Positions 14,992-23,088 of a DNA stretch of 25,976 nt are shown here, in pieces. The notes beneath the pieces are model-generated. The model was given only the letters and a program-made list of their open reading frames with translations, was not told the origin of the DNA and searched no databases. Each line of letters opens with the position of its first letter. Position 1 is the stretch's first letter. Made by a program: the position numbers and the translations under genes. Source of the stretch: CAYXUG01 sp964468655. Its GTDB lineage: Bacteria > Fidelibacterota > Marinisomatia > Marinisomatales > CAYXUG01. The stretch lies in NCBI GenBank assembly GCA_964468655.1, contig CAYXUG010000031.1, forward strand, positions 1-25,976. The letters run 5' to 3'.

Positions 14992-16602
14992 TTAAAAAGC
15001 GAACATAACCATAAACATATGCCAATCGGAATCTACATTCACCGTACGCCCCATACCGGCGACCCAATCAGGGTTATACATATCCGGTGTTGGCTCCGGA
15101 AACCCGAAGAGATTATCCTGAGAACCATATTCATAAACTAAGGTGATTGGTTGGAGGAGATGCCACCGGAATCCTACTACGTACCGGGAGTAAACCGTCT
15201 GAGCATCGGTCATATCATTTGGCATGGGGTCCCCAAATGACCACTCGTCTGGTTCTCCATCATTATTGAAATCACCATATTCCCAAGTTGAAGATCCATA
15301 GTCTCTGATATACCCTCCATTAACCGGATCCGCCCATTGATTCTGAATGTCCACCCAATCATACCGACTTATAAAATAAAGTTTTGATGGAATAATCACA
15401 ACATCTGCACCAACAAAACCACCGGTAAAATCGAACGGGCGCACCAACCATGTGAGAGAACTTGCACTCCTCACCAAGTGATCATGTCCACCGCCTTCAC
15501 CCTCGCCAAAATAGGGCAAGTTCAAATTTGTCATATCAATATCATCATCGTGTCCAACAAGGTATTGACCATAAAGGTTAATAGGGTATCCGACTAATTC
15601 AACATCAACAGAAGCATCCACTCCCCACCGATAAAATTTACTATTATCTGGCTCATTGTGCACATTTATATCCCAATAATCAATCATGTCTTCAGTAGGA
15701 TATGGATTACCGGGAAGATCCCGCAGATTCTGAACACCGGAATAATACAACCCGCCAACCCGCACATGTTTAATGAACCCGTCCAGGATCCTCGAGACAG
15801 CGACGCGGCCGTAGTAATCAAATTCCACATTGCTGTCAAAATGTCCATTGGTACCATTAACCAGTGCAAATTCGTAACGGACTGCGTGCAACCCTTTGTG
15901 TACTATACCGTTTAATGCCGTACCAACCTGGGGTGATGACAACCTGAATGATCCCTTAACGCCGCGAATATTATACACCTCATAAGGAGCAAGGGCAGAA
16001 CTCAACCGCCTTAGGTTTGAGAATGGCAATTCTAATTCAAATGAACCAAACTTGATATTTGCAACACCTGTACCTGAATTGAAAATATTGTTATACTGAA
16101 AAAATGCGAAATCCCAATGAGCATGAGATGGAGATCCAAACCGCCCTGACTCCACTGCCAGTTCCTGTTCGATCCCTAACGATGTCATGAACGAAAGGTT
16201 TTTCCCAAATGTACCGCCAAACCAAAGGTGACCTCCAGCATCACGAAAGGATCTAACATGATACTGATCTCCCGGCGGGAGTCCCGGCGGGGGAGTAGCA
16301 GCCATATTGCTTTCAATAATCCTGTCCACAAACATCTCATGAAGCATCCCCGCCATCATGAACCTCGTCCAAGTCCATGGAGGCGTATCTTCTATAGTAC
16401 CGGGAAGCTGGAACCCGTTGGCACGAAATAGTTCTCCAAATTCATTGAGCTTTGGCTCAGATACATGGCAGGTTTGGCATGGTTTATTATATTTCCGTGC
16501 AAAAGCAGGAATAGCATAGGATTTTTGAAAAAGTATTGCGATTATGAAAGCAACGGTGAGAAAAGAGGTGATTGTCGTAAAGTATTTAAAATATTTTATC
16601 AT
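14992..16602 (-). CDS. Outer-membrane monoheme cytochrome-porin fusion (Cyc2-like architecture)
   Basis: A 536-residue exported protein with one c-type heme site close to the N-terminus, then a long beta-barrel. Residues 1-30 are a signal peptide. The heme segment reads IPAFARKYNKPCQTCH (C42, C45, H46), followed by PKLNEFGELFRANGF. No lone Met-Pro ligand is obvious. From about residue 75 to the end there are alternating hydrophobic strands and polar turns (WFGGTFG, FKYGSFE-like segments), closing with HMFMVMFAF. The terminal Phe is a beta-barrel insertion signature. This N-terminal heme plus barrel matches the layout of Cyc2-type iron oxidases, but also of other uncharacterised porin-cytochromes. 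An Asp-rich turn (DFNNDGEPDEW) may bind calcium. It lies between a cupredoxin and the diheme cytochrome. Confidence 0.75.
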   Translation of the reverse strand: MIKYFKYFTTITSFLTVAFIIAILFQKSYAIPAFARKYNKPCQTCHVSEPKLNEFGELFRANGFQLPGTIEDTPPWTWTRFMMAGMLHEMFVDRIIESNMAATPPPGLPPGDQYHVRSFRDAGGHLWFGGTFGKNLSFMTSLGIEQELAVESGRFGSPSHAHWDFAFFQYNNIFNSGTGVANIKFGSFELELPFSNLRRLSSALAPYEVYNIRGVKGSFRLSSPQVGTALNGIVHKGLHAVRYEFALVNGTNGHFDSNVEFDYYGRVAVSRILDGFIKHVRVGGLYYSGVQNLRDLPGNPYPTEDMIDYWDINVHNEPDNSKFYRWGVDASVDVELVGYPINLYGQYLVGHDDDIDMTNLNLPYFGEGEGGGHDHLVRSASSLTWLVRPFDFTGGFVGADVVIIPSKLYFISRYDWVDIQNQWADPVNGGYIRDYGSSTWEYGDFNNDGEPDEWSFGDPMPNDMTDAQTVYSRYVVGFRWHLLQPITLVYEYGSQDNLFGFPEPTPDMYNPDWVAGMGRTVNVDSDWHMFMVMFAF

Positions 16603-16719
16603 TCGGGGGAAATTTATATTGAAATTATTTTTAATTCAAGGAATTGATTTTCAGGTGTATTTTCCGACAAAAAACTCCTTTTTTTATAAATGAAAAAAAA
16701 TTTAGATTTTCTTCAGTTG

Positions 16720-17448
16720 TTAGTCCTTCTTTTTTTCCGGCTTTTTGAAAATAAAATCCAGTGTTACTGATTCGTCTCCTTCTATTGTGACTGTTGCAGT
16801 CTGAGCGGGAATTTTTTCATGCCACGCTTCCACGGTGTATGTGCCGGGTGGTAAATCATCAAGAGTATATTTTCCACTATCATCTGTAACAGCAAAACAG
16901 GGATGGTCCAAAACTCCAATAAATGCACCCATCCAAGGATGTACATCGCATTTTACCTTCACCATAACCTCTGGTGTATTAAACGATTTCGTTATTTTCT
17001 TTCTCGCTGCGGGCATGGCTTCATTGAATTCTTTATTCCCTTTTTCCTTCGGTAAGGCGTGTACATTGTGTAGCGTACCATCACTGTTTAATATGTCAAG
17101 TGCCTGCCCGACTCTTACCCCTAAAACATGGGGTTTATAAATACAGCCAATCTGATCAATGGTGACCGCTGTTTCAGGAGCTGGGTAATTCTTTCCTTCA
17201 AGACCTTCTTTTATGTAAACAAATACATTTTGCATCTTACCATTTGGACCGGCAACAAACCATTCGGTTCTTGCCGGAACTTCGTGTTTCATATTGCAAA
17301 TTGGATCAGCGCCCATTCTGATGGGTTTCATTTCAGGCATTTCGCCATCAAATTTCACTGTCCCTGTAATAGAGCCGTCTCCCGCAAGCAGAAAACTAGA
17401 TGTTTGCAGCAAAACATATAACGCAATTAAAATACTCTTATGTTTCAT
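16720..17448 (-). CDS. Amicyanin-like cupredoxin with carboxypeptidase-regulatory-like domain (copy 1)
   Basis: A 242-residue exported copper protein, paralogue of the one at 12876-13607. A signal peptide (residues 1-22) precedes GSITGTVKFDGEMP. Two Cys (C51 in ICNMKH, C102 in GCIYKPH) match the paralogue and may pair. Type 1 copper ligands are H127/H130 in LHNVH and C167, H170, M173 in CDVHPWM. The C-terminal regulatory-like beta-sandwich (YTLDDLPPGTYTVEAWHEK) is retained. TAGGAGG (17454-17460) sits 5 bases before the ATG, within the end of the octaheme gene's spacer, so it is translated strongly after that gene. Its place right after the octaheme cytochrome suggests it may take electrons from the bc-type complex, while copy 2 sits beside the oxidase. 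Confidence 0.8.
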   Translation of the reverse strand: MKHKSILIALYVLLQTSSFLLAGDGSITGTVKFDGEMPEMKPIRMGADPICNMKHEVPARTEWFVAGPNGKMQNVFVYIKEGLEGKNYPAPETAVTIDQIGCIYKPHVLGVRVGQALDILNSDGTLHNVHALPKEKGNKEFNEAMPAARKKITKSFNTPEVMVKVKCDVHPWMGAFIGVLDHPCFAVTDDSGKYTLDDLPPGTYTVEAWHEKIPAQTATVTIEGDESVTLDFIFKKPEKKKD

Positions 17449-17469
17449 TTTTTCCTCCTATTTAACATT

Positions 17470-20427
17470 TTACCAATCTTCCCACTCATCATATTCTTCT
17501 TCCTCTTCCTTGGGAATTATAAAGTCGTAGCCATTTTTATCAAAAAAGTCTTTAAGTTCCTTTGTAATATCTTTTTTCCCCTTAATAGACAAAGTATATT
17601 CTGTTAACCCCTCCAGCATTGCTTCCTCGTCCCCGTCTAATGCAACGATTTCTTTACCAAAAAGAGATATAGCTTCGGGAATTGCAACATCATCCGCCGT
17701 TGGAATATACGGTTTTGGCATTTTTGTTCCCGGCATAATAACCTGTGGATCACGGAACCATTCGACAATCCAATCTGATCGGAGCCGCTCTTTTGACATG
17801 GCTAAATTCGGCGCCCATGTTTCTGCTGTTTGCGTGGGAAATTGAGTTCCGTAGAAATGGCATTTTTTACATTCACCCATTTCCTGAAGTTTTTCACCTG
17901 CTTTGAATGCAATAGATTTTTTGTCAAAAGTATGAGGTGATTCGTATGGGATAAAGTGCTTATCCCTGTATTGGAAATATTGTATGATCGAATTCCAATC
18001 TTCGTCAGTAAAATTGAATGACGGCATTCTTACCCGCAGATTCGGCCGGATAGTAATGGGATACTTGAAAAATTCCAGCAGCCAGTCTGGCTGTACTTTT
18101 AATCCTTCCGTATTCAGGTTTGGTGGAGAAAACTCAGGTAGCCCAATGATGTCTGCAATATCGCCGCCTTCATCTTCAATAATGTGGCATCCCTGACAAT
18201 TAAATTCGTTCACAAGCCATTGTCCCTTTTCAACAAAAACCGTTTGGGGGGTCATATCCTTATGAATTGATGATTCTTTTGTAAATCCCAAAAGCACAGT
18301 AACAATTGCTTCTATTTCATCCTCAGTAAAATCAAAATTTGGCATCCTCAATTTATCATACGTTGAGCGGACTTTATCTTTATCAAAACTTCTTGGATGC
18401 AGCAGTTTATGTGTGAACCATGCCTGTCTTGTATGATCTATAGGGATAAATCCGAAATCCAGTTTTTCAATCGGTTTACTGCCTTCTTCGGTTAATTCTG
18501 TTCCAACGGGCTTATCTTTTTCAAAACCGGGAATGTTGTGACAGCCGAAACATCCGTAATGACGGATAAGTTTTTCACCGGTATAAAGCAGTTTTCCTTC
18601 CAGATTCATATTCTGAAGTTTCTTTTTTGCATCCATTTCTGAATTCATTTTCAGCAGAAACTGCATGGTAATGTTGTCAATTTCATCTTTGTTTACTTCG
18701 GGAATATCCTGCTGAATAAACTCTTCATTTTTCATGCTTGTCAGGTACGCCGCAATATCAACAGCTTCCATATCTGAAAGGCGTAAATTGGGCATACGGG
18801 AATCATCATAAAAGCTGTTTGGATTCTTAATCCAGTTGTAAACCCATTGAGTAGTCGTTTTCGTTTTAAGTCCTGTCAGATTTGGACCGTGCTGCTGCCT
18901 GAGTGTTTTCAGTGTTGTTTCAACTTCGTCGGGTTCCTCCTGCACAATGTGACATCCACGGCATCCCACATTGTTAAATAAATCTTCACCTCTTTTAATA
19001 CTTCCTCTTCTTGGCAGAGAAGTCATTTCATAAGGTGTACTCTGCTCAAAAAGATAATTTACAATAGAATGGATTTCTTGTTCAGTCCGTTTGGCGTCCT
19101 TTTCTGAACTGTTGTTTAAAAGGTTAAAAAATCTCGGCATCCATGTATTGTGCCGGAATGATTTTGGATCTTTAATCCATAGATAAGTCCATTCTTTGGT
19201 CGTCTTACTTGCAAGATGAGTTAGATCAGGACCTACTTCCTCCCTGCCATCCAGTCTATCTATTAAATGGCAGCCGAAACATCCTGCTTTTTCAATTAAC
19301 GCCAGTCCTTTATTAAGCTTATCCGCTTCCTTAATTCTTACTTCCGAAACGTGACATTTTACACAGCCCGCTTCGGTATAATTAAGCGAATACATGGGTG
19401 TTGACCAAAACTCCATTTCTTGCCAGCTGTATTTTTCAATCCATTCTTCCTCTTGACGTTCTGTGGCAGGTGTGTGAGCCGCGGTAATGAAATCTGTCCC
19501 TCTTCCCCTTCCTCCATGGCACCCGGTGCAACCAAAATCATTGATTGGATGAGAGGAGCCGGATGAAAGATAAAGCTCAAGATTTGGATGCGTCCTAAAC
19601 GGCTGAGGATAATCCTCGAATTCAGCCCTGTCTATTCCAAGATGGCATGTAACACAACGGTCTACTTTAGGTACCTGCATAAAAACGATATCATCTGTAA
19701 TATCTTTAATAACGATTTGTTCAACTTTATAATAAGGATTCAGGAAATCAAGAGCAGGAAGATCCCTTACCAAATCAGCAGCTTTATTTCCAATGCTCAT
19801 GGAAGCAGGATCAATTTTCTTCAATTTCCTTGTGTAAAGATTTAACTGACGGTTTAACTCCGATACCTTCTTCCTTGATTCATCCATATTTTTTGTAAAT
19901 AGCTGGTTAATTTTCTTTTGCTTACCCAGTTGCCGTTCAACTTCCTCTAACTCAAGTTTTATCTGATGGACGTCAATATCTAATTGGTCCAGTACTACTT
20001 TTGCCAGTTCAACATCACCATGACCTCTACCAAGCGCCTCTTCATATTCGTATTTAGCCGCATCCATTTTAGCTTTTACGAAGGATAAATTCTGCTCCGT
20101 TTTATAATACACCGCTTCTATTTCCTGTAACTGCTTTTGTAAAACTTTATAATCACCTTCTTTTTCGACAAGTTCTCTTTCACTATTCTTCAAAGCAGCA
20201 AGCGCTTCTTGATAATCTTCCTGAACTTCTAAACTCACCTTTTCATCTTCGTAAAAACCTGAGATCATTTCAGTTTCTAATTTGCGAAATTCTCTCTGAT
20301 AATCTTTCCAGCTCCGGTCATAATCGTCAGCGAATGTCCAGATCAAAAGCAATAAAAAGACAATGCTAGATAACCCAAACAGTTTATTCAGTTTTAGTAT
20401 ATCGTAATATCTTTCCTGTTTTGCCAT
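17470..20427 (-). CDS. Membrane-anchored octaheme cytochrome c of a bc-type complex
   Basis: A 985-residue cytochrome, placed where cytochrome c1 or f would be expected. One N-terminal membrane helix (residues 16-32) is followed by a long charged coiled coil (about 40-205). Eight CxxCH sites start at C258, C300, C355, C383, C489, C626, C744 and C853. The first three lie within 105 residues without nearby Met-Pro and are probably bis-His. The last five each sit in a class I-like domain with a later Met-Pro (M430, M545, M695, M801, M903). The tail is very acidic (EEEEEYDEWEDW). No Shine-Dalgarno is visible: a repeat element ends only a few bases before the ATG. The gene follows the Rieske/b6/subunit IV genes. 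A role carrying electrons out of the complex is inferred from position. Confidence 0.88.
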   Translation of the reverse strand: MAKQERYYDILKLNKLFGLSSIVFLLLLIWTFADDYDRSWKDYQREFRKLETEMISGFYEDEKVSLEVQEDYQEALAALKNSERELVEKEGDYKVLQKQLQEIEAVYYKTEQNLSFVKAKMDAAKYEYEEALGRGHGDVELAKVVLDQLDIDVHQIKLELEEVERQLGKQKKINQLFTKNMDESRKKVSELNRQLNLYTRKLKKIDPASMSIGNKAADLVRDLPALDFLNPYYKVEQIVIKDITDDIVFMQVPKVDRCVTCHLGIDRAEFEDYPQPFRTHPNLELYLSSGSSHPINDFGCTGCHGGRGRGTDFITAAHTPATERQEEEWIEKYSWQEMEFWSTPMYSLNYTEAGCVKCHVSEVRIKEADKLNKGLALIEKAGCFGCHLIDRLDGREEVGPDLTHLASKTTKEWTYLWIKDPKSFRHNTWMPRFFNLLNNSSEKDAKRTEQEIHSIVNYLFEQSTPYEMTSLPRRGSIKRGEDLFNNVGCRGCHIVQEEPDEVETTLKTLRQQHGPNLTGLKTKTTTQWVYNWIKNPNSFYDDSRMPNLRLSDMEAVDIAAYLTSMKNEEFIQQDIPEVNKDEIDNITMQFLLKMNSEMDAKKKLQNMNLEGKLLYTGEKLIRHYGCFGCHNIPGFEKDKPVGTELTEEGSKPIEKLDFGFIPIDHTRQAWFTHKLLHPRSFDKDKVRSTYDKLRMPNFDFTEDEIEAIVTVLLGFTKESSIHKDMTPQTVFVEKGQWLVNEFNCQGCHIIEDEGGDIADIIGLPEFSPPNLNTEGLKVQPDWLLEFFKYPITIRPNLRVRMPSFNFTDEDWNSIIQYFQYRDKHFIPYESPHTFDKKSIAFKAGEKLQEMGECKKCHFYGTQFPTQTAETWAPNLAMSKERLRSDWIVEWFRDPQVIMPGTKMPKPYIPTADDVAIPEAISLFGKEIVALDGDEEAMLEGLTEYTLSIKGKKDITKELKDFFDKNGYDFIIPKEEEEEYDEWEDW

Positions 20428-20429
20428 TT

Positions 20430-20558
20430 ATTTAGCCGCTGATAGACGCGGATTGTAACTTATTTTTATAGGAATATTTTCGTTACCATTCGATCGTAAA
20501 CAAGTTTCTGTTTTCTTTATAAAATCTGCTTTCATCTGAGCAAATCCGCGGCTAAATG
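20430..20558. repeat. Intergenic element with inverted-repeat ends (TAGCCGC family)
   Basis: The gap between the octaheme gene and the subunit IV gene is bounded by inverted copies. ATTTAGCCGC (20430-20439) pairs with GCGGCTAAAT (20549-20558), and CGCGGATT (20447-20454) with AATCCGCG (20543-20550). The interior is AT-rich and non-coding. Short elements beginning TAGCCGC followed by GCGGATT-like words recur between genes in many unrelated bacteria, as I recall; their function is unknown. One end supplies the TAG stop of subunit IV and the other lies 3 bases before the octaheme ATG. Whether other copies exist in this genome cannot be seen here. Confidence 0.6.
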
Positions 20559-21667
20559 TTGAAGAAAAATTCAGGGATTGCTATAATATATTTCAGGTTT
20601 AATATCCAGCGCAGGTACATCTTAATGGGAAGAGACAACATACAAAGCAGTAAGAAAATAAAAACACCAAATTTGAAATTCCCTAATTTCTGATGCAATT
20701 CTTTAAATATTGTTTTTGCAAGTAACGGTGGGATAAGTAAAAAATAGCCGATAACAACCAAAAAACCGAAAACTTCCCTTACCATAATATTCTTCGGTAA
20801 TCCGGTATTAAACCATTTAATGAAAATAATTTCTGAAAGATTGATATTGGTCAGCGGTTCCAGTTTGTGAACGTCCCAGTATTCAAATGGACCAAAAAAG
20901 TTCCAGTTTGGTCCCCGCAAAAATGTACCAATCACAATCAATGCCACCCACAGAATCATCCACCCGAATAAAAAAATGGGAATCGCCATTCTCCTGTTAT
21001 TAAAACTAAAGTATCCTGAACCTTCTTTATTGATATCAATATAAGGAATTGCCATGAGACCTATAATGATCAATGTTGGAAAAACAACTCCCGCAAGCCA
21101 CGGATCAAAATAGACAAGCATTTCCTGCAATCCAAGAAAGTACCAAGGAGCTTTTGAGGGGTTGGGTGAGTCGGCTGGATTTGCTGGACCTTCCAACGGC
21201 GCCTCAAGCCCAATGGACCAGACCAGCAATACGACCATTAATAAAATGAATGAAATAAATTCCACATATACTAAATCGGGCCAGACCAGTACTTTATCAT
21301 CCGGTTCGTTATATTCTTCGGGTTTCTCCCCGGATTCAATGAGTGCATCGTTCTTCAATGCCTGACTCATTGCTATCCAAAGGAATATGAACACAAAAAA
21401 AATGAGTCCAATAATGGGTACATTATCCGGTTTTGCAATGATGAGTTTGAAATTTTCATCGGTTATTCCATAAAGGAAAAACCCCACCATGGATATCATT
21501 ACCAATGCAAACCCTTTCTTTGTCCACAGGAAATTGAGTCTTAACCGTTTATTCCATTTTCCAAACCAGTCATTGGGCGGAAAGAAAAAGAGAAATGAAA
21601 GCATTCCTACAGTCAACATAATTGTAGGACGTGTTAATTCATTTATAATATGTTTGAAAGTTTCCAT
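20552..21667 (-). CDS. petD: Extended cytochrome b subunit IV (PetD-like) of a bc-type complex
   Basis: A 371-residue membrane protein that forms the C-terminal half of a split cytochrome b. The subunit IV core spans about residues 125-255: VWPDLVYVEF, then PNPSKAPWYFLGLQE (A-P-W-Y at 173-176 in place of PEWY), a second helix, and GTFLRGPNW (about 247-255). Unlike plant or cyanobacterial subunit IV (about 160 residues, three helices), it has about three extra helices before the core and two after, about eight in all. The change from PEWY removes the Glu that relays protons from the quinol site in bc1 complexes, a variation also known in other bacterial lineages. It follows b6 after 28 bases. 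The stop TAG belongs to a repeat element, so the tail may have been altered by its insertion. Confidence 0.86.
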   Translation of the reverse strand: METFKHIINELTRPTIMLTVGMLSFLFFFPPNDWFGKWNKRLRLNFLWTKKGFALVMISMVGFFLYGITDENFKLIIAKPDNVPIIGLIFFVFIFLWIAMSQALKNDALIESGEKPEEYNEPDDKVLVWPDLVYVEFISFILLMVVLLVWSIGLEAPLEGPANPADSPNPSKAPWYFLGLQEMLVYFDPWLAGVVFPTLIIIGLMAIPYIDINKEGSGYFSFNNRRMAIPIFLFGWMILWVALIVIGTFLRGPNWNFFGPFEYWDVHKLEPLTNINLSEIIFIKWFNTGLPKNIMVREVFGFLVVIGYFLLIPPLLAKTIFKELHQKLGNFKFGVFIFLLLCMLSLPIKMYLRWILNLKYIIAIPEFFFNI

Positions 21668-21695
21668 TTTATTTTAATTGATTGAATCAGGAATT

Positions 21696-22487
21696 TTAGG
21701 TAGGTCCGGATATTCCTCCGTCTTTTCTTACGCGCCAAAAGTGAACTGCCATCAAAATCATAATTATAAACGGCAGCCCAATACAATGAAGAACATAAAA
21801 TCTTAAAAGGGCTGCTTCTCCTACAAATCTGCCTCCCAAAAGAGCAAACTTTACATCACTTCCCATGTGAACAAAACTGACATCACCCAATCTAAGCAAT
21901 GCAGCACCCGGTCCTTCATGACCAAGGAAAGGTGTGGCTCTTGCCATATTGGATCCAACCGTAATCGCCCAGATGGCTAATTGATCCCACGGTAATAAAT
22001 ATCCCGTAAAACTTAACAGAAGGGTTAAGGTTAAAAGTAAAACACCAATAGCCCAGTTAAATTCCCTAGGCGGTTTGTAGGAGCCGGTCATGAACACTCT
22101 AAACATGTGCAGCCAGACAGTTATCACCATAGCATGAGCTCCCCACCTATGGATTTCCCGCATTATTCCCAAGGGAACCTGTTCACCTAAATCAATAATA
22201 TCTGTGTAAGCATATTCCACTGTGGGTCTGTAATAAAACATTAATAAAATGCCAGATATGGTCAAAACCAAAAACAGAAAAAAAGATAGCCCTCCCATGC
22301 ACCAGGTAAATTTCAGCTTAACTGCATGTCTCGGTAGACGTACAGGATGAAGATGAAGAAATACTGAGTTTAAGACAGACATCATTCTCTGTCTGCGCGT
22401 TCGTGGAACACCCGATCTGATTATGGATTTCCAAACCTGACTTTCGCCCATTCGTTCAAATATACTTGGTTTTTTCTTATCACTCAT
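21696..22487 (-). CDS. petB: Cytochrome b6-type subunit of a bc-type complex
   Basis: A 263-residue cytochrome b N-terminal half that binds two b hemes and the quinol site. Heme ligands are H113 and H127 (HRWGAHAM ... LHMFR, 13 residues between) and H234 and H249 (YVLHCIGLPF ... AVHFWRV, 14 between), the b6 spacing. The sequence FYYRPTVEYAY and SFTGYLLPWDQ are b6 signatures. C63 in FTWCMGG lies where Cys35 of b6 attaches heme c(i/n) covalently, so a third heme is likely. A basic N-terminal stretch of about 50 residues precedes the first helix, longer than in plants. GGGA at short range is a weak Shine-Dalgarno. It follows the Rieske gene after 13 bases and precedes subunit IV. Confidence 0.93.
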   Translation of the reverse strand: MSDKKKPSIFERMGESQVWKSIIRSGVPRTRRQRMMSVLNSVFLHLHPVRLPRHAVKLKFTWCMGGLSFFLFLVLTISGILLMFYYRPTVEYAYTDIIDLGEQVPLGIMREIHRWGAHAMVITVWLHMFRVFMTGSYKPPREFNWAIGVLLLTLTLLLSFTGYLLPWDQLAIWAITVGSNMARATPFLGHEGPGAALLRLGDVSFVHMGSDVKFALLGGRFVGEAALLRFYVLHCIGLPFIIMILMAVHFWRVRKDGGISGPT

Positions 22488-22500
22488 AATTTATCCCATT

Positions 22501-23085
22501 TTAAGCAAGTAGAAATGATTCAGGATCAGACCACTGATCTTTTTCATATTGAAATTTTTTTGTTTTATCTACCAGTATCTGACCATCATCTGCCAATAAA
22601 ATTCGAAATCTTTCAAGTGGCCGCGGAGCTGGTCCTTCAAAATTTATACCTGTTTTTCTAAATCCGCTCCCATGGCAGGGACATTTAAACTTCTGTTCAT
22701 TTTCCAGCCAGTTTGGGGTACAACCCAGGTGTGTACATGTTGTTGAAAGTGCATACAGATATTCAGCTGTACGGACAACCCAAATACCATGTTTATGCTT
22801 CCATTTAAGGTCCACCTGACCAACCTGATAATCATCGGGAATACCAATCTTAAAAGATTGCGGTGGTTCAAACAATACATTCGGAAACATAAACCGCAAT
22901 ATCATGGTGAAAAATCCGCCTGTGGCCGCCGCAAAGGCAATCCATGCTATTGTAAGCCACGAAAAAAACGATCGGCGTGAAACCTTTTCCGGTACTGATC
23001 CTGCTCCGATACTTGCTGTTACCTCTTTCTCCTGAGGTTTTTCAACTAATTGTTCTTCTTTTTCTTGTGTTTCTTTTTCAGTCAT
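22501..23085 (-). CDS. Rieske 2Fe-2S protein of a bc-type complex
   Basis: A 194-residue Rieske subunit that takes the first electron from quinol. A charged N-terminus (about 35 residues) leads to a twin-arginine-like signal SRRSFFSWL and a membrane anchor (about residues 42-64). The cluster motifs are CTHLGC (C117, H119, C122) and CPCHGSGF (C135, C137, H138), giving two Cys and two His ligands plus the disulfide pair. The Ser of CHGSGF and a following GPAPRPLERF are typical of high-potential members. The ATG lies 3 bases after the stop of the HEAT-repeat gene and no Shine-Dalgarno is seen, so translation is probably coupled. The Glu/Lys-rich N-terminal region is longer than average. Assignment is firm. 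Confidence 0.95.
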   Translation of the reverse strand: MTEKETQEKEEQLVEKPQEKEVTASIGAGSVPEKVSRRSFFSWLTIAWIAFAAATGGFFTMILRFMFPNVLFEPPQSFKIGIPDDYQVGQVDLKWKHKHGIWVVRTAEYLYALSTTCTHLGCTPNWLENEQKFKCPCHGSGFRKTGINFEGPAPRPLERFRILLADDGQILVDKTKKFQYEKDQWSDPESFLLA

Positions 23086-23088
23086 TTA

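Noticed and set aside
15230..15270. Calcium-binding EF-hand-like loop in the cytochrome-porin
   Set aside because: The DFNNDGEPDEW turn is a single acidic loop in a beta-barrel; no paired helices are present, so it is not an EF-hand domain.
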